Positions 17,637 through 26,042 of a DNA stretch of 64,000 bases are shown piece by piece (the first letter of the stretch is position 1; each line of letters opens with the position of its first letter). The notes beneath the pieces were generated by a model that was not told where the DNA came from, ran no database searches, and saw nothing but the letters and a program-made list of their open reading frames with translations. The DNA is from Bradyrhizobium monzae. GTDB taxonomy: Bacteria; Pseudomonadota; Alphaproteobacteria; Rhizobiales; Xanthobacteraceae. Position numbers and translations under genes: made by a program. The stretch is from the NCBI RefSeq assembly GCF_021458635.1, contig NZ_JAIRDQ010000015.1, positions 62,001 to 126,000 of the forward strand, in the 5' to 3' direction.

Positions 17637-18494
17637 ATGTCGAAAACCATTGCGATCCTCGCGCCCGGCGCCATGGGCAGCGCGGTGGCTCGCCGCCTGA
17701 ACGAAAACGGTGCGCGCGTGCTGACGTCGTTGAAAGGGCGAAGCGAGGCGACACTGAAACGGGCGGCGGATGCCGGCATGGTCGGCGCCGAGGACGAGGC
17801 GATTGCGGGCGCGGACATCATCCTCTCGATCGTGCCGCCGGGCGAGGCGGTGGCGCTGGCTGAGCGGCTCGCCGCATTGATCGTCAAGCGCAGCAAGAAG
17901 CCCGTCGTTGTCGACTGCAACGCCGTCAATGTCGACACGGTGAAGCGGATCGAGGAGATCATCGGCTCGGCGCAGGCGCCCCTTGTCGACGGCGGCATCA
18001 TCGGTTTCCCGCCGCAGCCGGGCGGCAAGAGCCCGGCGTTCTACATGTCAGGCGAACATGCCAGCGATGTCGCGGTGCTCAGGGAATTCGGGCTCGACAT
18101 GCGCATCGTCGAAGGCCCGGTGGGCGCGGCCTCTGCGCTCAAGATGTCCTATGCCGGCATCGTCAAGGGGCTCGCGGGGATCGGGTCGGCCATGGTGGTC
18201 GCGGCGACGAAGGCGGGTGCTGCGGATGCGCTTCGCGACGAACTCGCACTCAGCCAGCCCGCGATCCTGGCGCGGCTCGAGGTCGCGCTGCCCGACATGA
18301 TCCCGAAGGCCTATCGCTGGGTCGCGGAGATGCAGGAGATTTCCGGCTTCCTCGGGCCGGATCATCCGGCCAGCCAGATCTACGAGGGCTTTGCGCGCTG
18401 GTTCGAGCATCTTGCCGAGGATGCGCAAGGCGAGGCGGCGGATGCGGAGCTGCTGAAAGCATTCGCACAAAGGAGCGCGCAGAAAAAATCCTGA
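17637..18494 (+). CDS. NAD(P)-dependent dehydrogenase, 6-phosphogluconate dehydrogenase-like with DUF1932 C-terminus
   Basis: A 285-residue protein. The N-terminal Rossmann domain has the dinucleotide loop ILAPGAMGSAVARRL (residues 6-20) and, near 63, ILSIVPPGEA. The C-terminal all-helical part, from about 165 (GAASALKMSYAGIVKGL, where the Lys matches the catalytic lysine position of beta-hydroxyacid dehydrogenases), fits DUF1932. Such enzymes oxidise small beta-hydroxy acids or phosphogluconate-like compounds, and the substrate is not readable. GGAG lies seven bases before the ATG. It is convergent with recG. Confidence 0.8.
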   Translation: MSKTIAILAPGAMGSAVARRLNENGARVLTSLKGRSEATLKRAADAGMVGAEDEAIAGADIILSIVPPGEAVALAERLAALIVKRSKKPVVVDCNAVNVDTVKRIEEIIGSAQAPLVDGGIIGFPPQPGGKSPAFYMSGEHASDVAVLREFGLDMRIVEGPVGAASALKMSYAGIVKGLAGIGSAMVVAATKAGAADALRDELALSQPAILARLEVALPDMIPKAYRWVAEMQEISGFLGPDHPASQIYEGFARWFEHLAEDAQGEAADAELLKAFAQRSAQKKS

Positions 18495-18503
18495 TCTCCG
18501 TGC

Positions 18504-20612
18504 TCAGCCGGCCCCGATCAGCGGGATCGCCTCGTCCCGCTCGTAGAGATACAGCAGGCAGCGCAGCGCCTCGCCGCGCTCGCCTTTCAGCTTCGGATCG
18601 TCCTTCATGATGCGCAGCGCCTCGTCGCGGGCCTGCGTGATGAGCTGGCCGTGGACCTCCGAGCGCGCGATGCGGTAGCCGGGCAGGCCGCTCTGGCGGA
18701 CGCCGAGCACGTCGCCTTCGCCGCGCAGCTTGAGATCCTCCTCGGCGATGCGAAAGCCGTCGGTGGTCTCGCGGATCACCTTCAGCCGTGCCTTCGACAT
18801 TTCGCCGAGCGGCTCGCTGTAGAGCAAAATGCAGGTCGAAGCCTCCGAGCCGCGCCCGATGCGGCCGCGAAGCTGGTGCAGCTGAGCGAGGCCGAAGCGC
18901 TCGGCATTCTCGATCACCATGATGGTAGCGGCCGGCACGTCGACGCCGACCTCGACCACGGTGGTTGCGACCAGAAGCCCGATCTCGTGAGCCGCGAACT
19001 GGCCCATCACGCGGTCCTTTTCCGTGCCCTTCATCTGCCCGTGCACGAGGCCGACGCGATCGCCAAAACGCTTCTGCAGGCTCTCGAAGCGCTTGGTCGC
19101 GTTGGTGAGATGCTCGGTGCCTTCGGCCTCGGATTCCTCGACCAACGGGCAGATCCAGTACACCAGCTTGCCGGACTCGAGCGCGCGTCCGACGCCATCC
19201 ATGACCTCACTGAGCCGGTTCATGGCGACGGCGCGGGTATCGATTGGCTGGCGGCCGGCGGGCTTTTCGCGCAATTCGCTGATGTCCATGTCGCCGAAAT
19301 AAGTCAGCACCAGCGTGCGCGGGATCGGCGTGGCGCTCAGCACGAGAACATCGACCGCTTCGCCCTTCGAGGTCAGCGCCAGGCGCTCGCGCACGCCAAA
19401 GCGGTGCTGCTCGTCGACGATGGCCAGCGCCAGATCGCGGAAGATCACGTCGTCCTGGATCAGCGCATGAGTGCCGACGAGGAGATCGATCTCGCCCTTG
19501 GCGAGCTCTGTGATGATCTCACGCCGCTCCTTGCCCTTTTCGCGGCCGGTGAGGATCTCAACCCGTAGGCCGGCGCGCTCGGCGAGCGGCGCGATCGTCT
19601 TGATGTGCTGGCGTGCCAAAATCTCGGTCGGGGCCATCAGCGCGGCCTGCTTGCCGACTTCGGCGACGGCGGCGGCAGCGAGCAGCGCCACCACCGTCTT
19701 GCCGGAACCGACATCGCCCTGGAGCAGCCGCAGCATGCGCACGGGCTGTTGCAGATCGTTGGCGATCGCTGCGGCTGCGTCGCGCTGGGAGGATGTGAGC
19801 GCATAAGGGAGGGCGTCGATGATCTTGCGGCGCAGGTGGCCGTCACCGGCATTGCGCACCCCGGCCGGGCGGCGCAACTGCGCGCGGATCAAGGCGAGCG
19901 CGAGTTGGCCGGCGAGCAGCTCGTCGAAAGCAAGGCGGGACCAGAACCGTTGGTCGGGCAGAATGTCGGTGAGCTCGACCGGCTGGTGCACGCGATTGAG
20001 CGCCTCCGCGATCGGCGGGAAATTACACCGCCGCAGCACGTCCGGGCTGATCCATTCGGGCAGAGCCGGCAGCTTCTGCAGCGCCTGCGCGACCGCGCGC
20101 CGGAGCGAGCCGAGCGCGAGGCCCTCGGTGAGGGGATAGACGGGGTCTATCCCCGAGAGCTTTGAAATCGCCTCCTCGTCGAGCACGCGGTCGGGATGCA
20201 CGATCTGCGGGATGCCGTCATACATCTGCAGCGTGCCGGAGACGAAGCGCTTCTCGCCCATCGGCAGCAGTTTTTCGACATAGCCGGGCTTGGCGCGGAA
20301 GAAGGTCAGCACGACGTCGCCGGTGTCGTCGCTGGCATAGACCAGATACGGCGCGCGTGAGTTGCGCGGCGGGGGCGGGCGGTGGCGATCGACGGTGACC
20401 TCCAGCGTCACCATCGTTCCCTGGACCGCATCGCGGATTTTCGGCCGCGCCCGGCGGTCGATGACCTGGCTCGGCAGATGCAGCAGCAGATCGACCAGCC
20501 GTGGTGTCTCGTTGCGGCTGAGCAGATATTGCAGCAGCTTGTCCTGCTTCGGACCGACGCCGGGCAGGCTGGTCACGGGAGCAAACAGCGGATTGAGCAG
20601 GCTGGGACGCAT
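18504..20612 (-). CDS. recG: ATP-dependent DNA helicase RecG
   Basis: A 702-residue superfamily 2 helicase that rewinds stalled replication forks and processes branched DNA. The N-terminal wedge (OB fold) lies around residues 60-160. The helicase core has Walker A LLQGDVGSGKT near 300, then the DExH-type box IVDEQHRFG and motif III SATPIPRTL. The C-terminal part carries RGRIGRGSE. The start at 20612 was chosen because the family begins MRPSLLNPLFAPVTSLPGVGPKQ. The open frame upstream translates a dispersed repeat. It is divergent from sdhE-mfd. Confidence 0.95.
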   Translation of the reverse strand: MRPSLLNPLFAPVTSLPGVGPKQDKLLQYLLSRNETPRLVDLLLHLPSQVIDRRARPKIRDAVQGTMVTLEVTVDRHRPPPPRNSRAPYLVYASDDTGDVVLTFFRAKPGYVEKLLPMGEKRFVSGTLQMYDGIPQIVHPDRVLDEEAISKLSGIDPVYPLTEGLALGSLRRAVAQALQKLPALPEWISPDVLRRCNFPPIAEALNRVHQPVELTDILPDQRFWSRLAFDELLAGQLALALIRAQLRRPAGVRNAGDGHLRRKIIDALPYALTSSQRDAAAAIANDLQQPVRMLRLLQGDVGSGKTVVALLAAAAVAEVGKQAALMAPTEILARQHIKTIAPLAERAGLRVEILTGREKGKERREIITELAKGEIDLLVGTHALIQDDVIFRDLALAIVDEQHRFGVRERLALTSKGEAVDVLVLSATPIPRTLVLTYFGDMDISELREKPAGRQPIDTRAVAMNRLSEVMDGVGRALESGKLVYWICPLVEESEAEGTEHLTNATKRFESLQKRFGDRVGLVHGQMKGTEKDRVMGQFAAHEIGLLVATTVVEVGVDVPAATIMVIENAERFGLAQLHQLRGRIGRGSEASTCILLYSEPLGEMSKARLKVIRETTDGFRIAEEDLKLRGEGDVLGVRQSGLPGYRIARSEVHGQLITQARDEALRIMKDDPKLKGERGEALRCLLYLYERDEAIPLIGAG

Positions 20613-20638
20613 CAGGCGAATCCAGGATCGTTTCGGCT

Positions 20639-20706
20639 CGTCATGCCCTGCTTTATGCCGGGCATCCACGTCTTTTTTCGTGTCCCTGCAAGGAAGCCGG
20701 CCATGC
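20639..20706. repeat. diverged copy of a dispersed palindromic repeat (family B)
   Basis: The left arm (CATGCCCTGCTTTATGCCGGGCATCCACG) matches the left arm of the better copy at 38618-38703, and the right arm (GAAGCCGGCCATGCC) is shortened. It lies in the recG/sdhE gap. This is an intergenic repeat of the type common in Bradyrhizobium. Confidence 0.55.
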
Positions 20707-20795
20707 CAAATCGAGGGCTGACACGGCAGGTTCGAGTGGCTATATCACCCCGGCCCGGCACGTCCGGGCTTTCGGCGTTTGACTGGATCTGAGAC

Positions 20796-21086
20796 ATGAC
20801 GGGAACGACACGATCGAGCAAGGGACTGGACGACCGCCGCAAGCGGTTGTTGTTCCGCTGCTGGCACCGCGGCACGCGCGAGATGGACCTGATCCTCGGC
20901 CGCTTCGCGGACGCCGAGATCGCCAATCTCTCCGACGCCGAGCTGACCGAGCTGGAGACCCTGCTCGAAGAATCCGATCCCGATCTCTACGCCGCCATTA
21001 CCGGTGACAAGGTGCTGCCAACCGATGTCACCGGTGCGCTGTTTGCCCGGATCAAGGCCTATCCGATCGCGGACCGCGACGTATGA
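20796..21086 (+). CDS. sdhE: succinate dehydrogenase assembly factor SdhE (DUF339)
   Basis: A 96-residue protein of the SdhE/SDH5 family, which helps attach FAD covalently to the flavoprotein subunit of succinate dehydrogenase. It has the family motif RGTREMD (the RGxxE element) at about residues 25-31 inside RKRLLFRCWHRGTREMDLIL, then LETLLEESDPDLYAAITG. Its stop overlaps the mfd start by 4 bases (ATGA), so the two are translationally coupled. This pairing with mfd next to recG is common in Alphaproteobacteria. Confidence 0.9.
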   Translation: MTGTTRSSKGLDDRRKRLLFRCWHRGTREMDLILGRFADAEIANLSDAELTELETLLEESDPDLYAAITGDKVLPTDVTGALFARIKAYPIADRDV

Positions 21087-24000
21087 AACCGGGGATGAAG
21101 TCTCCGGCCGAGCTGCTGACGCCCGGTCGTGCGGTGACGCTTGCCAATGTCGCTGAAGGCGCCGAGGGCCTCGTCGTTTCCGATCTCGCCCGCGCGATCG
21201 CGGCGCGGCCGAAGAAGCCGGCCGTCAGCCTTGCGGTGGTCTGCCGCGACGGCGCGCGGATGCAGCAGCTCGAACGCGCGCTGCAATTCTTCGCGCCGGA
21301 TCTGCCGGTGCTGACCTTCCCGGCCTGGGATTGCCAGCCCTACGACCGCGTCTCGCCGCATGGCGGCATTCTGGCGCAACGCCTGACCACGCTGGCGCGC
21401 CTGGCCTCGCTCACCGGCAGCGACAAGCCGCTGATCGTGCTGACCACGGTGAACGCGGTGGTGCAGCGCGTGCCCGCGCGCGAACTGGTCGCGGCGCAGG
21501 CGTTGTCGGTCGCGCCCGGCAATGTCGTGCCGATGGACACCATTATCGCCTGGCTCGAGCATAACGGCTACAACCGTTCCTCGACCGTGCGCGAGCCCGG
21601 CGAATATGCCGTGCGCGGCGGCATTCTCGATCTGTTTCCGGCCGGCCTCGAGCAGCCGGTCCGGTTCGACTTCTTCGGCGACAGCCTGGAATCGATCCGC
21701 ACCTTCGACGCCGAGACCCAGCGCACGCTGCTCGACATGCGCGCGCTCGACCTGGTGCCGATCTCGGAATTCCAGCTCGTCACCGACACCATCCGCCGCT
21801 TCCGTATGGGCTACGTCGCCGAGTTCGGCGCCCCCGAGCGCGACGATGCGCTGTACGAGGCGGTCAGCGAAGGCCGCCGCCATCCCGGCATGGAGCACTG
21901 GCTGCCGCTGTTTCAGGACCGGATGGACACGCTGTTCGATTATCTGCAGGGGGCGGCCGTCGCGATCGAGCCGCAGGCCGAGGACGCCGTCCGCGAGCGC
22001 TTCAAGCAGATCCAGGATTATTACGAGGCCCGCCGCGATGCGATGGAGCATCCGGGCGGCGGCGCCATCTACAAGCCGCTGCCGCCTGACAGGCTGTATC
22101 TGACCGAGAGCGAGTGGGGCAAGCGGATCAGCGACATTCCGCTGGCGCGGCTGACGGCATTCTCGGTGCCGACCGACGACACCAGCGTCGTCGATGCCGG
22201 CGCCCGCAAAGGCCGCGACTTCGCGCCCGAGCGCAACGACAGCACGGTCAACGTGTTCGAATCCGTCGTCGCACATGTCATGGGCTTGCAGGCGAACCGC
22301 AAGAAAGTCGTGATCGCGCTCTGGAGCGAAGGCTCGCGCGACCGCATGACGTCGATGCTGCGCGATCACAAGCTGACCCATACCACCAGCGTCAACGCCT
22401 GGCGGACGGTGCTGGCGACCCCGCGCAACGAGACCATGCTCGCCGTGCTCGGCCTCGAGAGCGGCTTCGAGACCGACGAGATCGCGCTGATCAGCGAGCA
22501 GGACATCCTGGGCGACCGCCTGGTGCGCCCGCGCAAGGCGAGCCGCAAGCTCGACAATTTCATCTCGGAAGTCACGAGCCTCACCGCGGGCGACATCGTC
22601 GTCCACGTCGATCACGGTATCGGCCGCTTCATCGGCCTGCAGACGCTGGACGTCGCCGGCGCGCCGCATGACTGTCTCGAGCTGCATTATGCTGCCGAGA
22701 CAAAGCTGTTCCTCCCGGTCGAGAACATCGAGCTGTTGTCGCGCTACGGCTCCGACCAGACCAGTGTCGAGCTCGATCGTCTCGGCGGCTCCGGCTGGCA
22801 GACCCGCAAGGCCAAACTCAAGAACCGCATTCGCGAGATCGCGGGCGAGTTGATCAAGATCGCCGCCGCGCGCCATCTGCACGAGGCACCAAAGTTGATG
22901 GTGCAGCCGGGCGTCTACGACGAGTTCTGTGCGCGCTTCCCCTATGACGAGACCGAGGACCAGTTAGGGGCCATCGAATCCACCCTGAAAGACCTCGAGC
23001 TCGGCCGTCCGATGGATCGGCTGATCTGCGGCGACGTCGGCTTTGGCAAGACGGAAGTAGCGCTGCGCGCGGCCTTCGCCGTTGCGCTCGACGGCAGACA
23101 GGTCGCGGTCGTGGTGCCGACCACACTCTTGGCGCGGCAGCACTACAGGACCTTCACCGAGCGCTTCAAGGGCTTTCCCGTGAACGTGGCGCAGGCCTCG
23201 CGCCTGGTCCCGACCAAGCAGCTCAACGAGGTCAAGAAGGGCATCGCCGACGGCTCGGTCGACATCGTCGTCGGCACCCACGCGCTGCTCGGCAAAGCCA
23301 TCAAGTTCCGCGATCTCGGCCTCGTCATCGTCGACGAGGAGCAGCATTTCGGCGTCACGCACAAGGAGCGGCTGAAGGCGCTTCGCGCCGAGGTGCACGT
23401 GCTGACGCTGTCGGCCACGCCGATCCCGCGCACGCTGCAGCTCGCGCTCACCGGCGTCCGCGAGCTCTCGATCATCGCCTCGCCCCCGGTCGACCGTCTC
23501 GCGGTCCGCACCTTCGTCGCTCCGCACGATCCGCTAATGATCCGCGAGGCGCTGCTGCGCGAGCGTTATCGCGGCGGCCAGGCGTTCTACGTGGTGCCGC
23601 GCATCGACGACCTCGCCGAGGTCAAGGACTTCCTCGACAAGAACGTGCCGGAGATGAAGGTCGCGGTCGCGCACGGGCAGATGCCGCCTGCGGTGATCGA
23701 GGACATCATGACTGCGTTCTACGACGGCAAGTTCGACATCCTGCTGTCGACCACCATCGTCGAATCCGGCCTCGACATTCCCAATGCCAACACGCTGATC
23801 GTGCACCGCGCCGACATGTTCGGCCTCGCCCAGCTCTACCAGTTGCGTGGTCGCGTCGGCCGCTCCAAGCTGCGGGCCTATGCGCTGTTCACGCTGCCGG
23901 CGCAGCAGAAGATCACGACGCAGGCCGAGCGCCGGCTCACCGTGCTGCAATCGCTCGAGACGCTGGGCGCGGGCTTCCAGCTCGCCTCGCACGACCTCGA

Positions 24001-24601
24001 CATCCGCGGCGCCGGCAATCTGCTCGGCGAGGAGCAGTCCGGCCACATCAAGGAGGTCGGCTTCGAGCTCTACCAGTCGATGCTGGAGGAGGCGATCGTC
24101 AACCTCAAGGCCGGTGTCTCCGAGCCCGCTGCCGACCGCTGGTCGCCGACGATCACCATCGGCATGCCCGTGCTGATCCCTGAGGATTACGTCAGCGACC
24201 TCTCGGTGCGGCTGTCGCTGTACCGGCGCCTGGCCGATCTCGACAGCGAGGAGGAGATCGAGAATTTTGGCGCCGAGATGCGCGACCGCTTCGGCGTGCT
24301 GCCGGACGAGGTGCGCTACCTCTTCAAGGTCGCCGCGATCAAGGCGTTCTGCCGCCAGGCCAATGTCGGGAAGATCGACGCCGGTCCGAAGGGCGCTGTC
24401 ATCACCTTCCGCGACAATTCATTCGCCTATCCCGATCGCCTCGTGACCTTCATCCGCAGCTACGGCCAGGCCGCCAAGGTCCGCCCCGACATGAAGGTCG
24501 TGTTCCTGCAGGACTGGGAGACGCCCGAAGAGCGTCTCGCCGGTACGACGGAGATCATGCGGCAATTGGCGCAGCTCGCGCAGAAAAAGAAGGCGGCGTA
24601 G
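21083..24601 (+). CDS. mfd: transcription-repair coupling factor Mfd
   Basis: A 1172-residue translocase that removes RNA polymerase stalled at lesions and recruits UvrA. The N-terminal UvrB-like region is at about 15-350 (with YDRVSPHGGILAQRL near 90). The RNA-polymerase interaction domain is at about 480-580 (VHVDHGIGRFIGLQTL). The helicase core has Walker A ICGDVGFGKTEVALRAAF near 650, the box IVDEEQHFGV near 750 and SATPIPRTLQLAL near 780. The TRG motif region follows, and the C-terminal TRCF domain (from about 1010) ends in Lys/Ala. Length and order are normal. Confidence 0.96.
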   Translation: MKPGMKSPAELLTPGRAVTLANVAEGAEGLVVSDLARAIAARPKKPAVSLAVVCRDGARMQQLERALQFFAPDLPVLTFPAWDCQPYDRVSPHGGILAQRLTTLARLASLTGSDKPLIVLTTVNAVVQRVPARELVAAQALSVAPGNVVPMDTIIAWLEHNGYNRSSTVREPGEYAVRGGILDLFPAGLEQPVRFDFFGDSLESIRTFDAETQRTLLDMRALDLVPISEFQLVTDTIRRFRMGYVAEFGAPERDDALYEAVSEGRRHPGMEHWLPLFQDRMDTLFDYLQGAAVAIEPQAEDAVRERFKQIQDYYEARRDAMEHPGGGAIYKPLPPDRLYLTESEWGKRISDIPLARLTAFSVPTDDTSVVDAGARKGRDFAPERNDSTVNVFESVVAHVMGLQANRKKVVIALWSEGSRDRMTSMLRDHKLTHTTSVNAWRTVLATPRNETMLAVLGLESGFETDEIALISEQDILGDRLVRPRKASRKLDNFISEVTSLTAGDIVVHVDHGIGRFIGLQTLDVAGAPHDCLELHYAAETKLFLPVENIELLSRYGSDQTSVELDRLGGSGWQTRKAKLKNRIREIAGELIKIAAARHLHEAPKLMVQPGVYDEFCARFPYDETEDQLGAIESTLKDLELGRPMDRLICGDVGFGKTEVALRAAFAVALDGRQVAVVVPTTLLARQHYRTFTERFKGFPVNVAQASRLVPTKQLNEVKKGIADGSVDIVVGTHALLGKAIKFRDLGLVIVDEEQHFGVTHKERLKALRAEVHVLTLSATPIPRTLQLALTGVRELSIIASPPVDRLAVRTFVAPHDPLMIREALLRERYRGGQAFYVVPRIDDLAEVKDFLDKNVPEMKVAVAHGQMPPAVIEDIMTAFYDGKFDILLSTTIVESGLDIPNANTLIVHRADMFGLAQLYQLRGRVGRSKLRAYALFTLPAQQKITTQAERRLTVLQSLETLGAGFQLASHDLDIRGAGNLLGEEQSGHIKEVGFELYQSMLEEAIVNLKAGVSEPAADRWSPTITIGMPVLIPEDYVSDLSVRLSLYRRLADLDSEEEIENFGAEMRDRFGVLPDEVRYLFKVAAIKAFCRQANVGKIDAGPKGAVITFRDNSFAYPDRLVTFIRSYGQAAKVRPDMKVVFLQDWETPEERLAGTTEIMRQLAQLAQKKKAA

Positions 24602-24618
24602 GGTTCCGCTCTCGCCAC

Positions 24619-24703
24619 GTCATTGCGAGGAGCCCTTGCGACGAAGCAATCCAGAATGTTTCCGCCGAGACAGTCTGGATTGCTTCGCTACGCTCGCAAT
24701 GAC
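24619..24703. repeat. dispersed palindromic repeat (family A)
   Basis: An 85-base imperfect palindrome. GTCATTGCGAG at one end pairs with CTCGCAATGAC at the other, and inside them GAAGCAATCCAGA pairs with TCTGGATTGCTTC. A second copy lies at 35821-35907. It sits in the gap after mfd. Bradyrhizobium genomes carry many such intergenic elements. Transcribed, it would form a long hairpin. Confidence 0.8.
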
Positions 24704-24734
24704 AGATGTTTTGTTGCCGCAGCGCGCCAGAAAA

Positions 24735-25958
24735 CTACGACGCTGCCCGTGACGCGTCCGCCGACAGCCGTCCCAACAGCGACCTCGCCGTATCCGACGG
24801 CGACAGCGAATCCACGCTGACCACGGGATCGCTGCGCATCTCGTGCTTGCCATTGGAGGTGTGCTTCATCACCGCGGAGAGGCGGCGGGCGATCATATGC
24901 GCGGTGCGGAAGTCGGTCTCGGCGAACACCACGATCACCGAGCCGTCCTTCTGCGCGGCGCCAAAGTCCATCTGCCGCATCAGGCGGCTGAGGATGCGCG
25001 CGGCATCGAGTTGCGCACGGGGATTACCAGGGTCGAAGGCGAAGCGCGCCACCGACAGTCCGCCGCCGCGGGCGAGCGTCTGCTCGACCGCCTTGGAAAA
25101 ATCGCGAGCGAAGGCTTCGACCGTCAACAGACCGCTGCGTGGATCGAGCCAGCCGCCGGCGTCGATCGAGCGCAGCGTGCGGCTCAGTTGCGCTTCCATC
25201 GCGTGCTGGCGGATCAGCGGCAGCGCGTTGGCGGCGACCTTGGCGGGCTCGCCTGCAATCAGCTCGAGATTGGGCAGGTCGTAGCTCTGGGTGAGCTGGT
25301 GCGCGGTGACGACCACGGGCAAATTGCGGAAGCGCGTATCCTCCGCGAGCACGGTGAGAAAAGCATCGGTGACGCGCGGCGTGAAACCGTCCGAGAGCAC
25401 GACGCCGTCGATGTCGCGGGTGTTGAGATGCTTTGCCGCGGCCTCGATCGAGAGCGCGCCGATCACGCCCGTGCGCTCGCCGAGTGCGACGGAGAGCGCA
25501 GGATAAGCCGCGCCGCGGCCGATCAAGAGCACGATGGCGTCGCGCACCGGATCGGCCTCCGGCAGCGGCACCTTCGTCTCCGGCAGCCGACGCAGCACCG
25601 TGGCATGCAGCGTGCGGATGCGGATCGCGGCGCGCACGCGCGCGATCAGGCGTTCGGCAGCGTTGCCGCGCGTGGCGAAGGGCAGGGCGTTGTGGGGCAG
25701 CGAAGCTTGCGCGTCCAGCGCGACCAGCGGGAGATAAAGCGGCTGATCGGCGATCTTCCTGGCGAGCAAAGCCATATGCGGCTCGTGCCCGCCGGACATC
25801 GCGGCGAGGACCGCGGCCGGCTGCACCTGCTCGACGGCGCGCGCCGCGTTCGCCCAATCGCTGTCGACGACGGGAAAGAGACGGGCCTCGTCCAGCGCCG
25901 CAATGAAGGCGGGGCGCTCGGCATTGGACACAAACAGGATCGGGCCCGCCTGGGACAT
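24735..25958 (-). CDS. degenerate GGDEF-type protein with receiver-like N-terminal domains
   Basis: A 407-residue cytoplasmic protein. Residues 1-120 and about 140-260 each look like response-regulator folds (GPILFVSNAERPAFIAAL, then DGVVLSDGFTPRVTDAFL) without a clear full phosphorylation site. The last 140 residues align in outline with a diguanylate cyclase domain: DPRSGLLTVEAFARDF matches the usual DxLTGLxNRRxF entry. The GGDEF loop itself is absent and replaced by GAAQKDGSVIVVFAETD, so cyclase activity is unlikely. It may act as an effector or scaffold. A Bradyrhizobium paralogue group is expected (inference). Confidence 0.7.
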   Translation of the reverse strand: MSQAGPILFVSNAERPAFIAALDEARLFPVVDSDWANAARAVEQVQPAAVLAAMSGGHEPHMALLARKIADQPLYLPLVALDAQASLPHNALPFATRGNAAERLIARVRAAIRIRTLHATVLRRLPETKVPLPEADPVRDAIVLLIGRGAAYPALSVALGERTGVIGALSIEAAAKHLNTRDIDGVVLSDGFTPRVTDAFLTVLAEDTRFRNLPVVVTAHQLTQSYDLPNLELIAGEPAKVAANALPLIRQHAMEAQLSRTLRSIDAGGWLDPRSGLLTVEAFARDFSKAVEQTLARGGGLSVARFAFDPGNPRAQLDAARILSRLMRQMDFGAAQKDGSVIVVFAETDFRTAHMIARRLSAVMKHTSNGKHEMRSDPVVSVDSLSPSDTARSLLGRLSADASRAAS

Positions 25959-26042
25959 GGGATACTCTGATCACGCAATCGATGCTGCGCAATCTAGTCC
26001 GGCTGCCTTAATGCAGCGTCAATGGTTCAGGCGAAACTGCAC

